Program-made: the position numbers and the translations under genes
Origin: an uncultured Oscillibacter sp.
GTDB taxonomy: Bacteria; Bacillota; Clostridia; Oscillospirales; Oscillospiraceae
Length of the DNA: 41,667 nucleotides
NCBI RefSeq assembly: GCF_947654275.1
Contig: NZ_CANTJS010000023.1
Span: forward strand, 1-41,667
Direction of reading: 5' to 3'
In this document: positions 1-7,472 of the stretch, piece after piece
Layout of the letters: each line of letters starts with the position of its first letter
Numbering within the stretch: position 1 is the stretch's first letter
Notes under the pieces: generated by a model
The model's database searches: none
What the model saw: the letters and a program-made list of their open reading frames with translations, nothing else
Told to the model about the DNA's origin: nothing

Positions 1-6
1 AAGGAG
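1..6 (+). promoter_or_regulatory. Ribosome binding site of arcA
   Basis: AAGGAG at the window edge, nine bases before a TTG codon, is what fixes the non-ATG start of arcA. Confidence 0.7.
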
Positions 7-15
7 TGAGCCTAT

Positions 16-1242
16 TTGGAAACGGGAATCCATAACACCTCCGAAATCGGACGGCTGAAAAAAGTCCTGCTCCACCGCCCCGGCCAGGAGCTGGAAAACC
101 TGATGCCGGAGTATCTGGAGCGGCTTTTGTTCGACGATATTCCCTACCTCCGGGAGGCCCAGAAGGAACACGACGCCTTTGCCGACTGCCTCCGACAGCA
201 GGGCGTGGAGGTGGTATACCTCACGGATCTGGTGGTGAATTCCATCACCGGCGAGGAGGTCCGGAAGGAGCTGGTGGTCCAGTTCCTGGACGAGGCGGGC
301 GTCAAGGACCAACGGAGCCGGGTTCTTCTGGGGGAGTATCTGGGGAAAATGCCGGACAAGCAGATGGTGTCTGCCATGATGGCCGGCGTACGGAAGAGCC
401 AGCTCCGGGGCGAGAGCGAGAAGCTGGCGGATCTCCTCTCCGCTGCCGGGGACGGATATCCCTTTGTGGTGGACCCCATGCCCAACCTCTATTTCACCCG
501 TGACCCCTTCGCCACCATCGGCACCGGCGTATCCATCCACAAAATGCACACCGAGACCCGGAACCGGGAAACCCTGTTCGGCAAATTCATCTTTGAGCAC
601 AATCCGGAGTACAGGCACGCGCCCCGGTGGTACGACCGGGGGGAGGTCTCCTCTCTGGAGGGCGGGGACATCCTGATTCTGTCGCCGGAGGTGCTGGCGG
701 TGGGCATCTCCCAGCGGACAAAGGGGGACTCCATCGACACCCTGGCGGAGACCATCCTCACCTATGAGAAAACAAATTTCAGGAAAATTCTGGCCTTCAA
801 CATCCCGAAAAGCCGCTCCTTCATGCACCTGGACACGGTGTTTACCATGGTGGACCGGGACAAGTTCACCGTCCATCCCAACATTCTTTCCAGCATCACG
901 GTCTATGTGATGGAGCTGGACGAGAACCGGTCCATGAAGATTGAGCAGGAGGACGGCAGGCTGGAGGACATCCTGAAGGAGCACCTAGGCTTGGACCATG
1001 TGACCCTCATTGAGTGCGGCCGGGGCAGCGAAATCGACGCCGCCCGGGAACAGTGGAGCGACGGCAGCAACACTCTGGCCATCGCCCCCGGCGAGGTGGT
1101 GGTTTACTCCCGGAACTACGTGACCAACCGCTCCCTGGAGGAGGCGGGCGTGACCATCCACACCATCCCCAGCGCGGAGCTCAGCCGGGGCCGGGGCGGC
1201 CCCAGGTGCATGAGTATGCCCCTGTGGCGGGAGAACCCATAA
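16..1242 (+). CDS. arcA: Arginine deiminase
   Basis: Hydrolyses L-arginine to citrulline and ammonia, the first step of the arginine deiminase (ADI) pathway in the cytoplasm. The 408-aa length is normal for the family. Visible family motifs are FTRDPFATIG near residue 160, EGGDIL near 216, HLDTVFTMVD near 272 and the C-terminal GGPRCMSMPLW block, which carries the catalytic cysteine. The start is a TTG: AAGGAG at 1-6 lies nine bases upstream and the protein then reads METGIHNTSE, typical of ArcA. arcB and a YfcC-type carrier follow on the same strand, which supports a catabolic ADI role. The promoter lies outside the window. Confidence 0.97.
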   Translation: METGIHNTSEIGRLKKVLLHRPGQELENLMPEYLERLLFDDIPYLREAQKEHDAFADCLRQQGVEVVYLTDLVVNSITGEEVRKELVVQFLDEAGVKDQRSRVLLGEYLGKMPDKQMVSAMMAGVRKSQLRGESEKLADLLSAAGDGYPFVVDPMPNLYFTRDPFATIGTGVSIHKMHTETRNRETLFGKFIFEHNPEYRHAPRWYDRGEVSSLEGGDILILSPEVLAVGISQRTKGDSIDTLAETILTYEKTNFRKILAFNIPKSRSFMHLDTVFTMVDRDKFTVHPNILSSITVYVMELDENRSMKIEQEDGRLEDILKEHLGLDHVTLIECGRGSEIDAAREQWSDGSNTLAIAPGEVVVYSRNYVTNRSLEEAGVTIHTIPSAELSRGRGGPRCMSMPLWRENP

Positions 1243-1320
1243 ATCAGGAATGAGGAATGAGAAATCAGGAATGGGGAATTGTCCCTTCATTCCAGTCATT
1301 CCAAACTCCCAATTCCTGAT
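1243..1320. repeat. AGGAATT-type palindromic repeat between arcA and arcB
   Basis: The arcA-arcB spacer starts with ATCAGGAATGAGGAAT and ends with its near inverse, CCCAATTCCTGAT, so it can fold into an imperfect hairpin. Related AGGAATTAGGAATT strings occur at 2359-2585 and 25426-25503. This looks like a dispersed intergenic repeat family; I see no coding potential in it. Confidence 0.7.
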
Positions 1321-1359
1321 GCTTGGAAAATCTATGATATTTGAAAGGACATCCATCAT

Positions 1360-2358
1360 ATGGCACTGAATTTAAAGGGAAGAAGCTTTCTGACTCTGGA
1401 GGATTTTACCCCCGGCGAGATCCGCTACCTGCTGGACCTGGGCCACGACCTGAAGGCCAAGCGCCGTTCCGGCGTCTGCGAGCCCGCCCTGAAGGGCAAG
1501 CACATTGTGCTGCTCTTCGAGAAAACCTCCACCCGGACCCGCTGCTCCTTTGAGGTGGCGGCCACCCAGGAGGGGGCCCATGTCACCTATCTGGACGCCG
1601 GCAGCTCCCAGATGGGCAAAAAGGAATCCCTGGAGGACTCCGCCAAGGTGCTGGGCCGCTTTTTTGACGGCATCGAGTACCGGGGCTATGCGCAGAAGGC
1701 CGTGGAGGACCTGGCGAAATACTCCGGCGTCCCCGTCTGGAACGGCCTCACCGACTGGGATCATCCCACCCAGATTCTGGCGGACATGATGACCCTGGAG
1801 GAGCACTGCGCCAAGCCCCTGAACAAAATGAAGGTGGTTTTCCCCGGCGACGTGCGGAACAACATGTGCTATGCCTGGATGATCGGCGCGGCGAAAATGG
1901 GCATGCACTTTGTGGGCCTGGGCCCCCAGGAGCTGGCGCAGCAGATGGACCAGGAGCTTGTGAAGCGGGTCTTTGCCGAGGCCCGGAAAAACGGGGGCCT
2001 CATTGAAATCACCGACGACTGCGGATCCCTGAAGGGCGCGGACATGATCTATGGCGACATCTGGGCGTCCATGGGCGAGGAGGACCTGATTCCCAAGCGG
2101 GCCGCCCTGCTCTCCCCCTACCGGGTGACGGAGGAAACCCTCAAGGCCACGGAAAATCCGGACGTCCTCTATATGCACTGCCTGCCCTCCTTCCACGACT
2201 TCGAAACCAAGCTGGCCAGAGAGTGGCAGGAGAAGGGCGTTGACATCCGGGAGGTCACCGACGAGGTATTCCGGGGCCGCCACAGCGTCGTGTTCGACGA
2301 GGCGGAGAACCGGATGCACTCCATCAAGGCCGTTCTGGTGGCAACGATTGGAAAATAA
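1360..2358 (+). CDS. arcB: Ornithine carbamoyltransferase (catabolic)
   Basis: Interconverts citrulline plus phosphate with ornithine plus carbamoyl phosphate; beside arcA the expected direction is catabolic. The 332-aa length is typical. The carbamoyl phosphate site STRTR (within FEKTSTRTRC, near residue 55), the DHPTQ motif near 133 and the HCLPSFHD motif near 271 are all present. The ATG at 1360 is preceded by GAAAGGA at 1343-1349. Sequence alone does not fully separate catabolic ArcB from anabolic ArgF; the neighbours decide it. No carbamate kinase (arcC) gene is visible in the window. Confidence 0.96.
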   Translation: MALNLKGRSFLTLEDFTPGEIRYLLDLGHDLKAKRRSGVCEPALKGKHIVLLFEKTSTRTRCSFEVAATQEGAHVTYLDAGSSQMGKKESLEDSAKVLGRFFDGIEYRGYAQKAVEDLAKYSGVPVWNGLTDWDHPTQILADMMTLEEHCAKPLNKMKVVFPGDVRNNMCYAWMIGAAKMGMHFVGLGPQELAQQMDQELVKRVFAEARKNGGLIEITDDCGSLKGADMIYGDIWASMGEEDLIPKRAALLSPYRVTEETLKATENPDVLYMHCLPSFHDFETKLAREWQEKGVDIREVTDEVFRGRHSVVFDEAENRMHSIKAVLVATIGK

Positions 2359-2585
2359 TGAGGAATTAGAAATTAGGAGTTAGGAATTATAGCAAGCGTC
2401 AAAATTCCCGGCAAACGGGCCGGCCAGGGGGCCGCCCCCTACAGAGGTGTGTAGGGGCCGCAGCCCCCGGCGGCCCGCCGGCAGCAGTTATGAAGGCTGC
2501 TATAGCAGTTAGGAATTAGGAATGAGGAATTAGGAATATTTCCGCCTGACAGGCAATTCCTAATTCCTAACTCCTCATTCCTAAT
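2359..2585. repeat. Composite palindromic repeat between arcB and the carrier gene
   Basis: Two AGGAATT-type blocks (2359-2389 and 2508-2585) flank a GC-rich palindrome at about 2425-2475 that contains GGGGGCCGCCCCCTAC and TAGGGGCCGCAGCCCCC. The block at 2508-2585 is itself a hairpin, with TTAGGAATTAGGAATGAGG pairing with CCTCATTCCTAATT. Its position inside a probable operon suggests an RNA processing or partial termination point; that is inference. Confidence 0.65.
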
Positions 2586-2603
2586 TGAGAAAGGGGTGTG
2601 CTT

Positions 2604-3992
2604 TTGCAGAAATCCAAATTTCACATGCCCACGGCCTACACCATTTTGTTCCTGCTGATTGTCCTGGTGGCCCTCTCCACCTGGCTGATTCCGGCGGGGT
2701 CCTACGACTACGCCGGAGACGTTCCAACAGCCGGGACCTATCACACGGTGGACCCCAGCCCCCAGGGGGCGGGGGCCGTGCTGAAGGCGGCTTTCTCCGG
2801 CTTCTACGACGCGGTGGACGTGTGCGTGTTCATCCTGATGGTGGGCGGCTTTCTGGGCGTGGTGATGAAAACCGGCGCGGTGGACGCCGGAGTGGGCCGC
2901 ATCATCCAGAGGCTGGGAGGCCGGGAAAAATGGCTGATTCCCATTCTGATGCTGGCCTTTGGCCTGGGGGGCACCACCTACGGCATGTGGGAGGAGACCA
3001 TGGCCTTCTATCCCCTGCTGATTCCCGTGTTCCTGGCGGCGGGCTATGACGCGGTGGTGGGCATCTCCGTGATTTTGCTGGGGGCCGGAGCCGGAATCAT
3101 CGGCTCCACCGTCAACCCCTTCGCCACGGGCATCGCGGCGGGCTTTGCCGGGGTATCCCTGGGGGAGGGCATCCTGCTCCGGGCCCTCCAGTGGGTCGTG
3201 TTTGAGAGCGCCGCCATCTGGTATGTCATGGCCTACGCCGCCAGGGTCAAAAAAAATCCCGCCCGGTCCGTTGTCGGCGTAGGCGCGGGAAAGATTCAGG
3301 CCAATATGGAGGAAACCGTGGAGTTCACCCCCCGGCGGAAGGTCATCATGGCCCTGTTTACCCTGACCTTCCTGGTGATGATTTACGGAGTCATCCCCTT
3401 TGACGAGATGGGTCTGCCCCTGCCCGTTCTGGGCTGGTGGTTCCCGGAGCTCAGCGCCCTGTTCCTGGCGGCGGGCGTGGTCATCGGCCTCATCGACCGC
3501 CAGCGGGAGGACGAAATTGCCGAGACCTTCGTGGCGGGCTGCGCCGACCTGCTGGGAGTGGCTCTCATCATCGGCATCAGCCGGGGCATCACGGTGCTGA
3601 TGAACGACGGGCAGATCACCGACACCATTCTCCACTGGGGCGAAACGGCTCTGACCGGCGCGGGGCCCGTCAGCTTCGTTCTGCTGGTGTACCTGATTTA
3701 CCTGCCGCTGACCATTCTGATTCCCTCGTCCTCGGGACTGGCCACCCTGTCGGTGCCCATCATGGCCCCCCTGGGCCGCTTCGCCGGGGTGGGAGGCGAC
3801 CTGGTGGTGACGGCCTTTCAGTCCGCCTCCGGCCTTGTGAACATCATCACCCCCACGGCGGCGGTGGTCATGGGCGCCCTGGCGCTGGGCCACGTGCCCT
3901 ATGACCGCTGGGTGAAATATGTCTGGAAGCTGATTCTGTATTTTCTGCTGCTGACCATCGTGTTTTTGACAGTTGGCGCTGTCATTGGATAA
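2604..3992 (+). CDS. YfcC-family carrier, probable arginine/ornithine antiporter
   Basis: A 462-aa multi-span membrane protein of the YfcC/DcuC-like carrier group (C4-dicarboxylate anaerobic carrier superfamily). The N-terminus, a basic stretch then FHMPTAYTILFLL and IPAGSYDY, is characteristic of the family, and about 12 hydrophobic segments follow. YfcC proteins often stand beside arcA and arcB in Clostridia and probably exchange external arginine for ornithine, so the substrate is inferred from context. I prefer the TTG start at 2604 because the strong site AGAAAGGGG ends about seven bases before it; a GTG at 2598, two codons earlier, lies too close to that site. Two GC hairpins follow the gene. 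Confidence 0.85.
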   Translation: MQKSKFHMPTAYTILFLLIVLVALSTWLIPAGSYDYAGDVPTAGTYHTVDPSPQGAGAVLKAAFSGFYDAVDVCVFILMVGGFLGVVMKTGAVDAGVGRIIQRLGGREKWLIPILMLAFGLGGTTYGMWEETMAFYPLLIPVFLAAGYDAVVGISVILLGAGAGIIGSTVNPFATGIAAGFAGVSLGEGILLRALQWVVFESAAIWYVMAYAARVKKNPARSVVGVGAGKIQANMEETVEFTPRRKVIMALFTLTFLVMIYGVIPFDEMGLPLPVLGWWFPELSALFLAAGVVIGLIDRQREDEIAETFVAGCADLLGVALIIGISRGITVLMNDGQITDTILHWGETALTGAGPVSFVLLVYLIYLPLTILIPSSSGLATLSVPIMAPLGRFAGVGGDLVVTAFQSASGLVNIITPTAAVVMGALALGHVPYDRWVKYVWKLILYFLLLTIVFLTVGAVIG

Positions 3993-4045
3993 GGACCATC
4001 CGAAAACACGAGTATTTTCCTTCGTTTCGGAAGGGAAGGGGCGTT

Positions 4046-4072
4046 TGAGGGGGAACCTCTGGTTCCCCCTCA
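4046..4072. other. Perfect GC hairpin downstream of the carrier gene
   Basis: GAGGGGGAACC and GGTTCCCCCTC pair around a TCT loop. No U-tract follows on either strand, so it is more likely a 3'-end stabilising structure than a terminator. Confidence 0.5.
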
Positions 4073-4121
4073 GCTTGTCAAAAAACAGTATTTGTAAAAG
4101 TGTCGGAAAGGAAGATAGCTA

Positions 4122-4154
4122 CGAAAGGAACCCATCAGGGGTTCCTTTCGTTTT
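4122..4154 (+). terminator. Intrinsic terminator of the arc cluster
   Basis: CGAAAGGAACCC and GGGTTCCTTTCG form a 12-bp stem with a five-base loop, followed at once by TTTT on the + strand. It is about 130 bp after the carrier gene and well placed to end the arcA-arcB-carrier transcript. Confidence 0.75.
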
Positions 4155-4164
4155 CAATCAAACA

Positions 4165-4219
4165 GCCCTGCGGCCTGCAGGCCGCAGGGCGTCCCATGAC
4201 CCCTCGGGGGTCATGGGAC
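4165..4219 (-). terminator. Adjacent GC palindromes at the 3' end of the VOC gene
   Basis: A perfect 26-bp palindrome (4165-4190) is followed by a 13-bp stem (GTCCCATGACCCC at 4191-4203 with its inverse at 4207-4219) that overlaps the VOC stop codon. There is no clear U-tract. They probably terminate or protect transcripts from the - strand and separate the two converging units. Confidence 0.5.
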
Positions 4220-4570
4220 AATCTCAATCCAGTACCCGTCCGGGTCGCTGATGAAGTAAATCCCCATGGCGGGATTCTCAAAGCAGATGCAGCCCATTTC
4301 CTTGTGCTTGGCATAGGCGGCCTCGTAGTCCTCCGCCTTCATGGCAAGGTGGAACTCACACTCGCCCAGGTCGTATTTCTGGGGATGGTCCCGGAGCCAG
4401 GTCAGCTCCAGACGGAAGGTGGTCCGGCGGTCTCCCAGGAAGACCAGTACAAAGCTGCCGTCCTCCGCCTCCTTCCGCCGGATGGGCTCCAGGCCCAGGG
4501 CGTCCTTGTAGAATCGGATGGAACGGTCCAGATCCGTGACATTGAAATTAAAATGGTTGAAGGTCGGCAT
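4211..4570 (-). CDS. VOC-superfamily (glyoxalase/bleomycin resistance fold) protein
   Basis: A 119-aa single-module vicinal oxygen chelate protein. Typical signs are the start FNHFNFNVTDLDRSIRFYKD, with a metal-ligand histidine in the first strand, the central FRLELTWLRD and HLAMKAEDYEAAY segments, and the end YFISDPDGYWIEIVP, where the last E is a usual metal ligand. Length and motifs resemble lactoylglutathione lyase-like proteins, but the reaction cannot be assigned. AAGGAGG stands just before the ATG at 4570. It is the last gene of a - strand series behind the HAD gene, 81 bp away. Confidence 0.85.
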   Translation of the reverse strand: MPTFNHFNFNVTDLDRSIRFYKDALGLEPIRRKEAEDGSFVLVFLGDRRTTFRLELTWLRDHPQKYDLGECEFHLAMKAEDYEAAYAKHKEMGCICFENPAMGIYFISDPDGYWIEIVP

Positions 4571-4651
4571 AAATCCTCCTTGTGGGCCGCGGTTCCGGCC
4601 TCAGAGCCGGAGACGGCCGGTGTGTTTCAACGGGAGCGCTTTCCGGGGGAC

Positions 4652-5413
4652 TCAGCACGCGCCCTGAAGCGCCTGGTCCCGGAGGATGGTATAGACCTCG
4701 TAGATGTCCTGAATGGTATAGGTCGCCCGCACCTCCTTGGGCACGTCCCCGTCCCGGGACTGGGTGAGGAAGGAATGGATGTGGAACGTGGCTCCAAAGC
4801 CCAGCTTCTGCGGACCGATCACATCCCGGGAATAGGTATCCCCTACATAGGCGCACTGCTCCGGGGTGGAGCGGACCTGATTCAGAGAGACCAGGAAGAT
4901 GTTGGGGTCCGGCTTGCGGTAGCCGGTGACGGAGGAGAGGGTCACGTCCTGGAAATAGTCCCTGATGCCGTAGTCCTCCAGGGTGCGGAAGACCTGATAG
5001 AGGGCGGCGGTGTTGCTGATGACGCCCAGCTTCATGCCAAGGCCCTTCAGTCCCTCCAGCATCTCCTTGACGTGGGGGCGGAGGCGGCGGTGGTAATGGG
5101 TGACCTCCCACATGTGGGCCAGCTCCTCGGCAAAGGGCCTGACGGCGTCGAAGTCCAGCCCCGTTTCCGTCAAAACATAGTTACCCCAGATTTCCTCGGG
5201 CTTCAGCTCCCGGTTGGTGGGGCCCCGGTAGGCGGCGTAGCGGTCCCAGCCCTCCGCCAGAAGGCGGATCGCCGCAGGAATATCCAGATCCGGGCCCAGC
5301 CCATGGGCCCGGAGGATGCGGAGAACGCCCTGAGCGGACTCCTGTTTGCTGGTCTCGTCAATATAGATGTCTTCCAGCGTTCCGCCCATGTCAAACAATA
5401 CGGTATTGATCAT
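4652..5413 (-). CDS. HAD-superfamily hydrolase
   Basis: A 253-aa haloacid dehalogenase-like hydrolase with a helical cap. Motif I is FDMGGT near residue 8, motif II VISNT near 125, motif III the lysine in YRKPDP and motif IV YVGDTYSRD. Motif I has Gly where most HAD phosphatases have the second Asp (DxD); DxGGT variants are known in the superfamily, but a phosphatase activity is less certain. The ATG at 5413 (MINTVLFD) is preferred to a GTG at 5422, which sits almost on the AAAGG site. It follows the small membrane protein gene by 17 bp, so they are probably co-transcribed. Substrate unknown. Confidence 0.85.
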   Translation of the reverse strand: MINTVLFDMGGTLEDIYIDETSKQESAQGVLRILRAHGLGPDLDIPAAIRLLAEGWDRYAAYRGPTNRELKPEEIWGNYVLTETGLDFDAVRPFAEELAHMWEVTHYHRRLRPHVKEMLEGLKGLGMKLGVISNTAALYQVFRTLEDYGIRDYFQDVTLSSVTGYRKPDPNIFLVSLNQVRSTPEQCAYVGDTYSRDVIGPQKLGFGATFHIHSFLTQSRDGDVPKEVRATYTIQDIYEVYTILRDQALQGAC

Positions 5414-5430
5414 AAATATCACTGCCTTTT

Positions 5431-5961
5431 TTAAGCGTTGCCGGTTTTACGGCGGGGGGGATGCTTCTTCCAGTAGCGGTAATACAGCAGCAGCGACAGT
5501 CCTCCGCCCAGCAGGATGGGGGACAGCGCGAACATTCCGAAGAATTGAAGAATCCAGGGGACATTCTCCCAGCCCATGAGGACAATCAGCGCCGCCAGAC
5601 AGGCCAGCAGCAGCAGCGCCATCCAGAGGAAGCCGGCGGGCAGCAGCCGCTTGTCACTGGGCAGCAGCCAGACCAGACAGCACAGCGCCGTTCCCAGGGC
5701 GGAGGGGACCAGGGCCTCTATGAGGCTGACCAGGGGCACCGGAGCGCCGGCGAGCAGCCGGTCCAGCGGAGGATTCAGCAGGGCATAGCAGCCGCAGTAT
5801 ACGGCGATGAAGACCCAGCAGAGGCAGAAGGAATAGAGCAGGAGGGTGCTTTTCACCTTCCCGTTTTCCGTCATCTGGAACGCGCCCCAGAAGCTGTCGG
5901 CAAATCTGCCGATTCGTTCGTCGATCTCTTTCTGCCGGATGGGGTTGCTGTTGCTGAGCAT
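5431..5961 (-). CDS. Small membrane protein of unknown function
   Basis: A 176-aa protein that I do not recognise. About 45 polar N-terminal residues precede roughly four hydrophobic segments (near residues 40-62, 78-100, 108-132 and 135-160), and the C-terminus is basic (YYRYWKKHPPRRK). AAGGAGG is close to the ATG at 5961. The gene starts immediately after the terminator of the solute-binding protein gene, so it is expressed by read-through or from a weak promoter I cannot see. HAD and VOC genes follow. Confidence 0.75.
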   Translation of the reverse strand: MLSNSNPIRQKEIDERIGRFADSFWGAFQMTENGKVKSTLLLYSFCLCWVFIAVYCGCYALLNPPLDRLLAGAPVPLVSLIEALVPSALGTALCCLVWLLPSDKRLLPAGFLWMALLLLACLAALIVLMGWENVPWILQFFGMFALSPILLGGGLSLLLYYRYWKKHPPRRKTGNA

Positions 5962-5975
5962 AGAGGCCTCCTTTT

Positions 5976-6010
5976 TTAAAAAGGGCGGGCGGCCCGCTGG
6001 CCGCCCGCCT
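5976..6010 (-). terminator. Intrinsic terminator after the solute-binding protein gene
   Basis: GGCGGGCGGCC (5984-5994) and GGCCGCCCGCC (5999-6009) form an 11-bp stem with a four-base loop. On the - strand CTTTTT follows. It lies 22 bp after the binding protein stop codon and ends the permease-ATPase-binding protein transcript, with some read-through possible. Confidence 0.85.
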
Positions 6011-6031
6011 GAACATGGATGCAGCGGACGC

Positions 6032-7357
6032 TTACTTGTTGGGGCTCTGGCTCAGCCAGTACAGCCACATATCCTGAACGTCGGGATAAATCTCGTAGAT
6101 GGAAACCAGGTCGTTGGACCGGGCGCCCAGCTCAGCGAGCTTGGCGGGGTTCTTCTCGTCCACGAAGTCGTCGCGGAGGGGCCAGTTGCCGGTCTTGGTG
6201 AAGGGCTTCAGGCCGCCGCTCTGGCAGTCGGCGCCGCCGGTGATGTAGCGGATGAAGAGACGGGCGCCGGCGGGGTTGTCGCAGCCCTGAACCACGAACA
6301 TGGACTCGGTGTTCAGAAGAGCGGTGTAGGGACTGAGGTTGATGCACCAGCCAATGTTGTAGCCGGATTCCTCCCGGTTCTCAATCTTGCCGGCGGAGGC
6401 CAGAGCCAGGGCGGGCTTATCCTTGGTGGAGTTGTGCACGGCCAGAACCAGCTCGTCGCCGTCACCGATGAAGGTCATCTTGGCCTGGGTGAAGCGCCAC
6501 AGATATTCCACGCCGGCGTTGTTCTCGGGCACGGGGAAAGAGAAGCTGGAGGCGTCATAGGTGTATTCCAGATCCTTGCCGTAGATGTCCTTGTAGGACT
6601 GGGCCATTTCGTCGGCATTGTTGATGAAGCTGGCAAACAGGGAGAGGTAGGCGGTTTCCTGACCAATCTCCTTGGTGAAGAGCTGATAGTGCTGATTGCC
6701 GGCGTCGTCCTTCTCAATGATCTGCCACCAGCTGGTGATAGGCTGGCCGTCAGGGAAGGCCTCGGTATTGTAGTACCAGAAGGCCTGAGAGGAGTACAGA
6801 GGATAGCTGTACTTCAGGTTCTCCTCGGAGATGTGGGTGCAGATGTCCCGGGGATAGAAGGGCTCGATAACCCCGTTGGCATAGTACTCATGGAAGACCT
6901 CGCCGTTGACGTCCTTGGTCTGGAGCACGTCCGCCGTAATATTGTTGGTCTGATTTTCGATTTCGGCCTTGCTCAGAACCTCGTCGGAGTCCAGGTCGGC
7001 CACAACCAGGTCCAGCTCGGGGTACAGGTCTTCAAAGGGCTCCTCGGCCTTCAGCATCTTGGAGGAGGTGGCATAGACGGTGATTTCCTTGGCTCCGTTG
7101 GCCGCTTCCTCCTTGGCCATTTCGTAGAGCTGCTCGTCGGTCATGTCGCTCCACTCGTCATAATAGGGGCCGTAGTTGTTGGTATCGGTGGCCATGTCAT
7201 AGCCAACGTGCAGAGTGGATTCGGCAGAACCGGAGGCGTCGCCGCCGGCAGCATCTCCGCCGTTGGAGGAGGCGCCGCCGTCCTTGCCGCCGCCGCAGGC
7301 GGCCATGCTGAGGACCATGGACAGGGCCAGCAGCAGTGCAAAGAGCTTCTTTTTCAT
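6032..7357 (-). CDS. ABC transporter solute-binding lipoprotein (iron/polyamine/phosphonate class)
   Basis: A 441-aa secreted lipoprotein. The signal peptide ends in LSMAAC with the lipidated Cys at residue 21, followed by a Gly/Ser/Asp-rich linker. The mature part has the type II periplasmic binding fold features of the Fe3+/polyamine group, such as ITVYATS near the start and the NPAGARLFIRYIT segment near the C-terminus. The ATG at 7357 has AAGGAG nine bases upstream; extending upstream would lose the signal peptide. It is the last gene of the permease-ATPase-binding protein unit. Iron, polyamine, 2-aminoethylphosphonate or another small solute are all possible. Confidence 0.88.
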   Translation of the reverse strand: MKKKLFALLLALSMVLSMAACGGGKDGGASSNGGDAAGGDASGSAESTLHVGYDMATDTNNYGPYYDEWSDMTDEQLYEMAKEEAANGAKEITVYATSSKMLKAEEPFEDLYPELDLVVADLDSDEVLSKAEIENQTNNITADVLQTKDVNGEVFHEYYANGVIEPFYPRDICTHISEENLKYSYPLYSSQAFWYYNTEAFPDGQPITSWWQIIEKDDAGNQHYQLFTKEIGQETAYLSLFASFINNADEMAQSYKDIYGKDLEYTYDASSFSFPVPENNAGVEYLWRFTQAKMTFIGDGDELVLAVHNSTKDKPALALASAGKIENREESGYNIGWCINLSPYTALLNTESMFVVQGCDNPAGARLFIRYITGGADCQSGGLKPFTKTGNWPLRDDFVDEKNPAKLAELGARSNDLVSIYEIYPDVQDMWLYWLSQSPNK

Positions 7358-7400
7358 CAGAAATCTTCTCCTTTCATTTTGGGCGATTTCAGAATATTTG

Positions 7401-7457
7401 ATTAAGCCGCCTCCGGGGACTGTCTCTCTCTGCGCCCCGGAGGAAACGCGGCTTAAT
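7401..7457 (-). other. Long intercistronic hairpin between ATPase and binding protein genes
   Basis: ATTAAGCCGC at 7401-7410 pairs with GCGGCTTAAT at 7448-7457, and inside it CTCCGGGG pairs with CCCCGGAG. No U-tract follows. It fills the gap between the ATPase stop and the binding protein ribosome site. Such structures often separate a highly translated binding-protein message from its upstream genes; that role is inferred. Confidence 0.7.
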
Positions 7458-7472
7458 TCACAGGAGTGCCGC

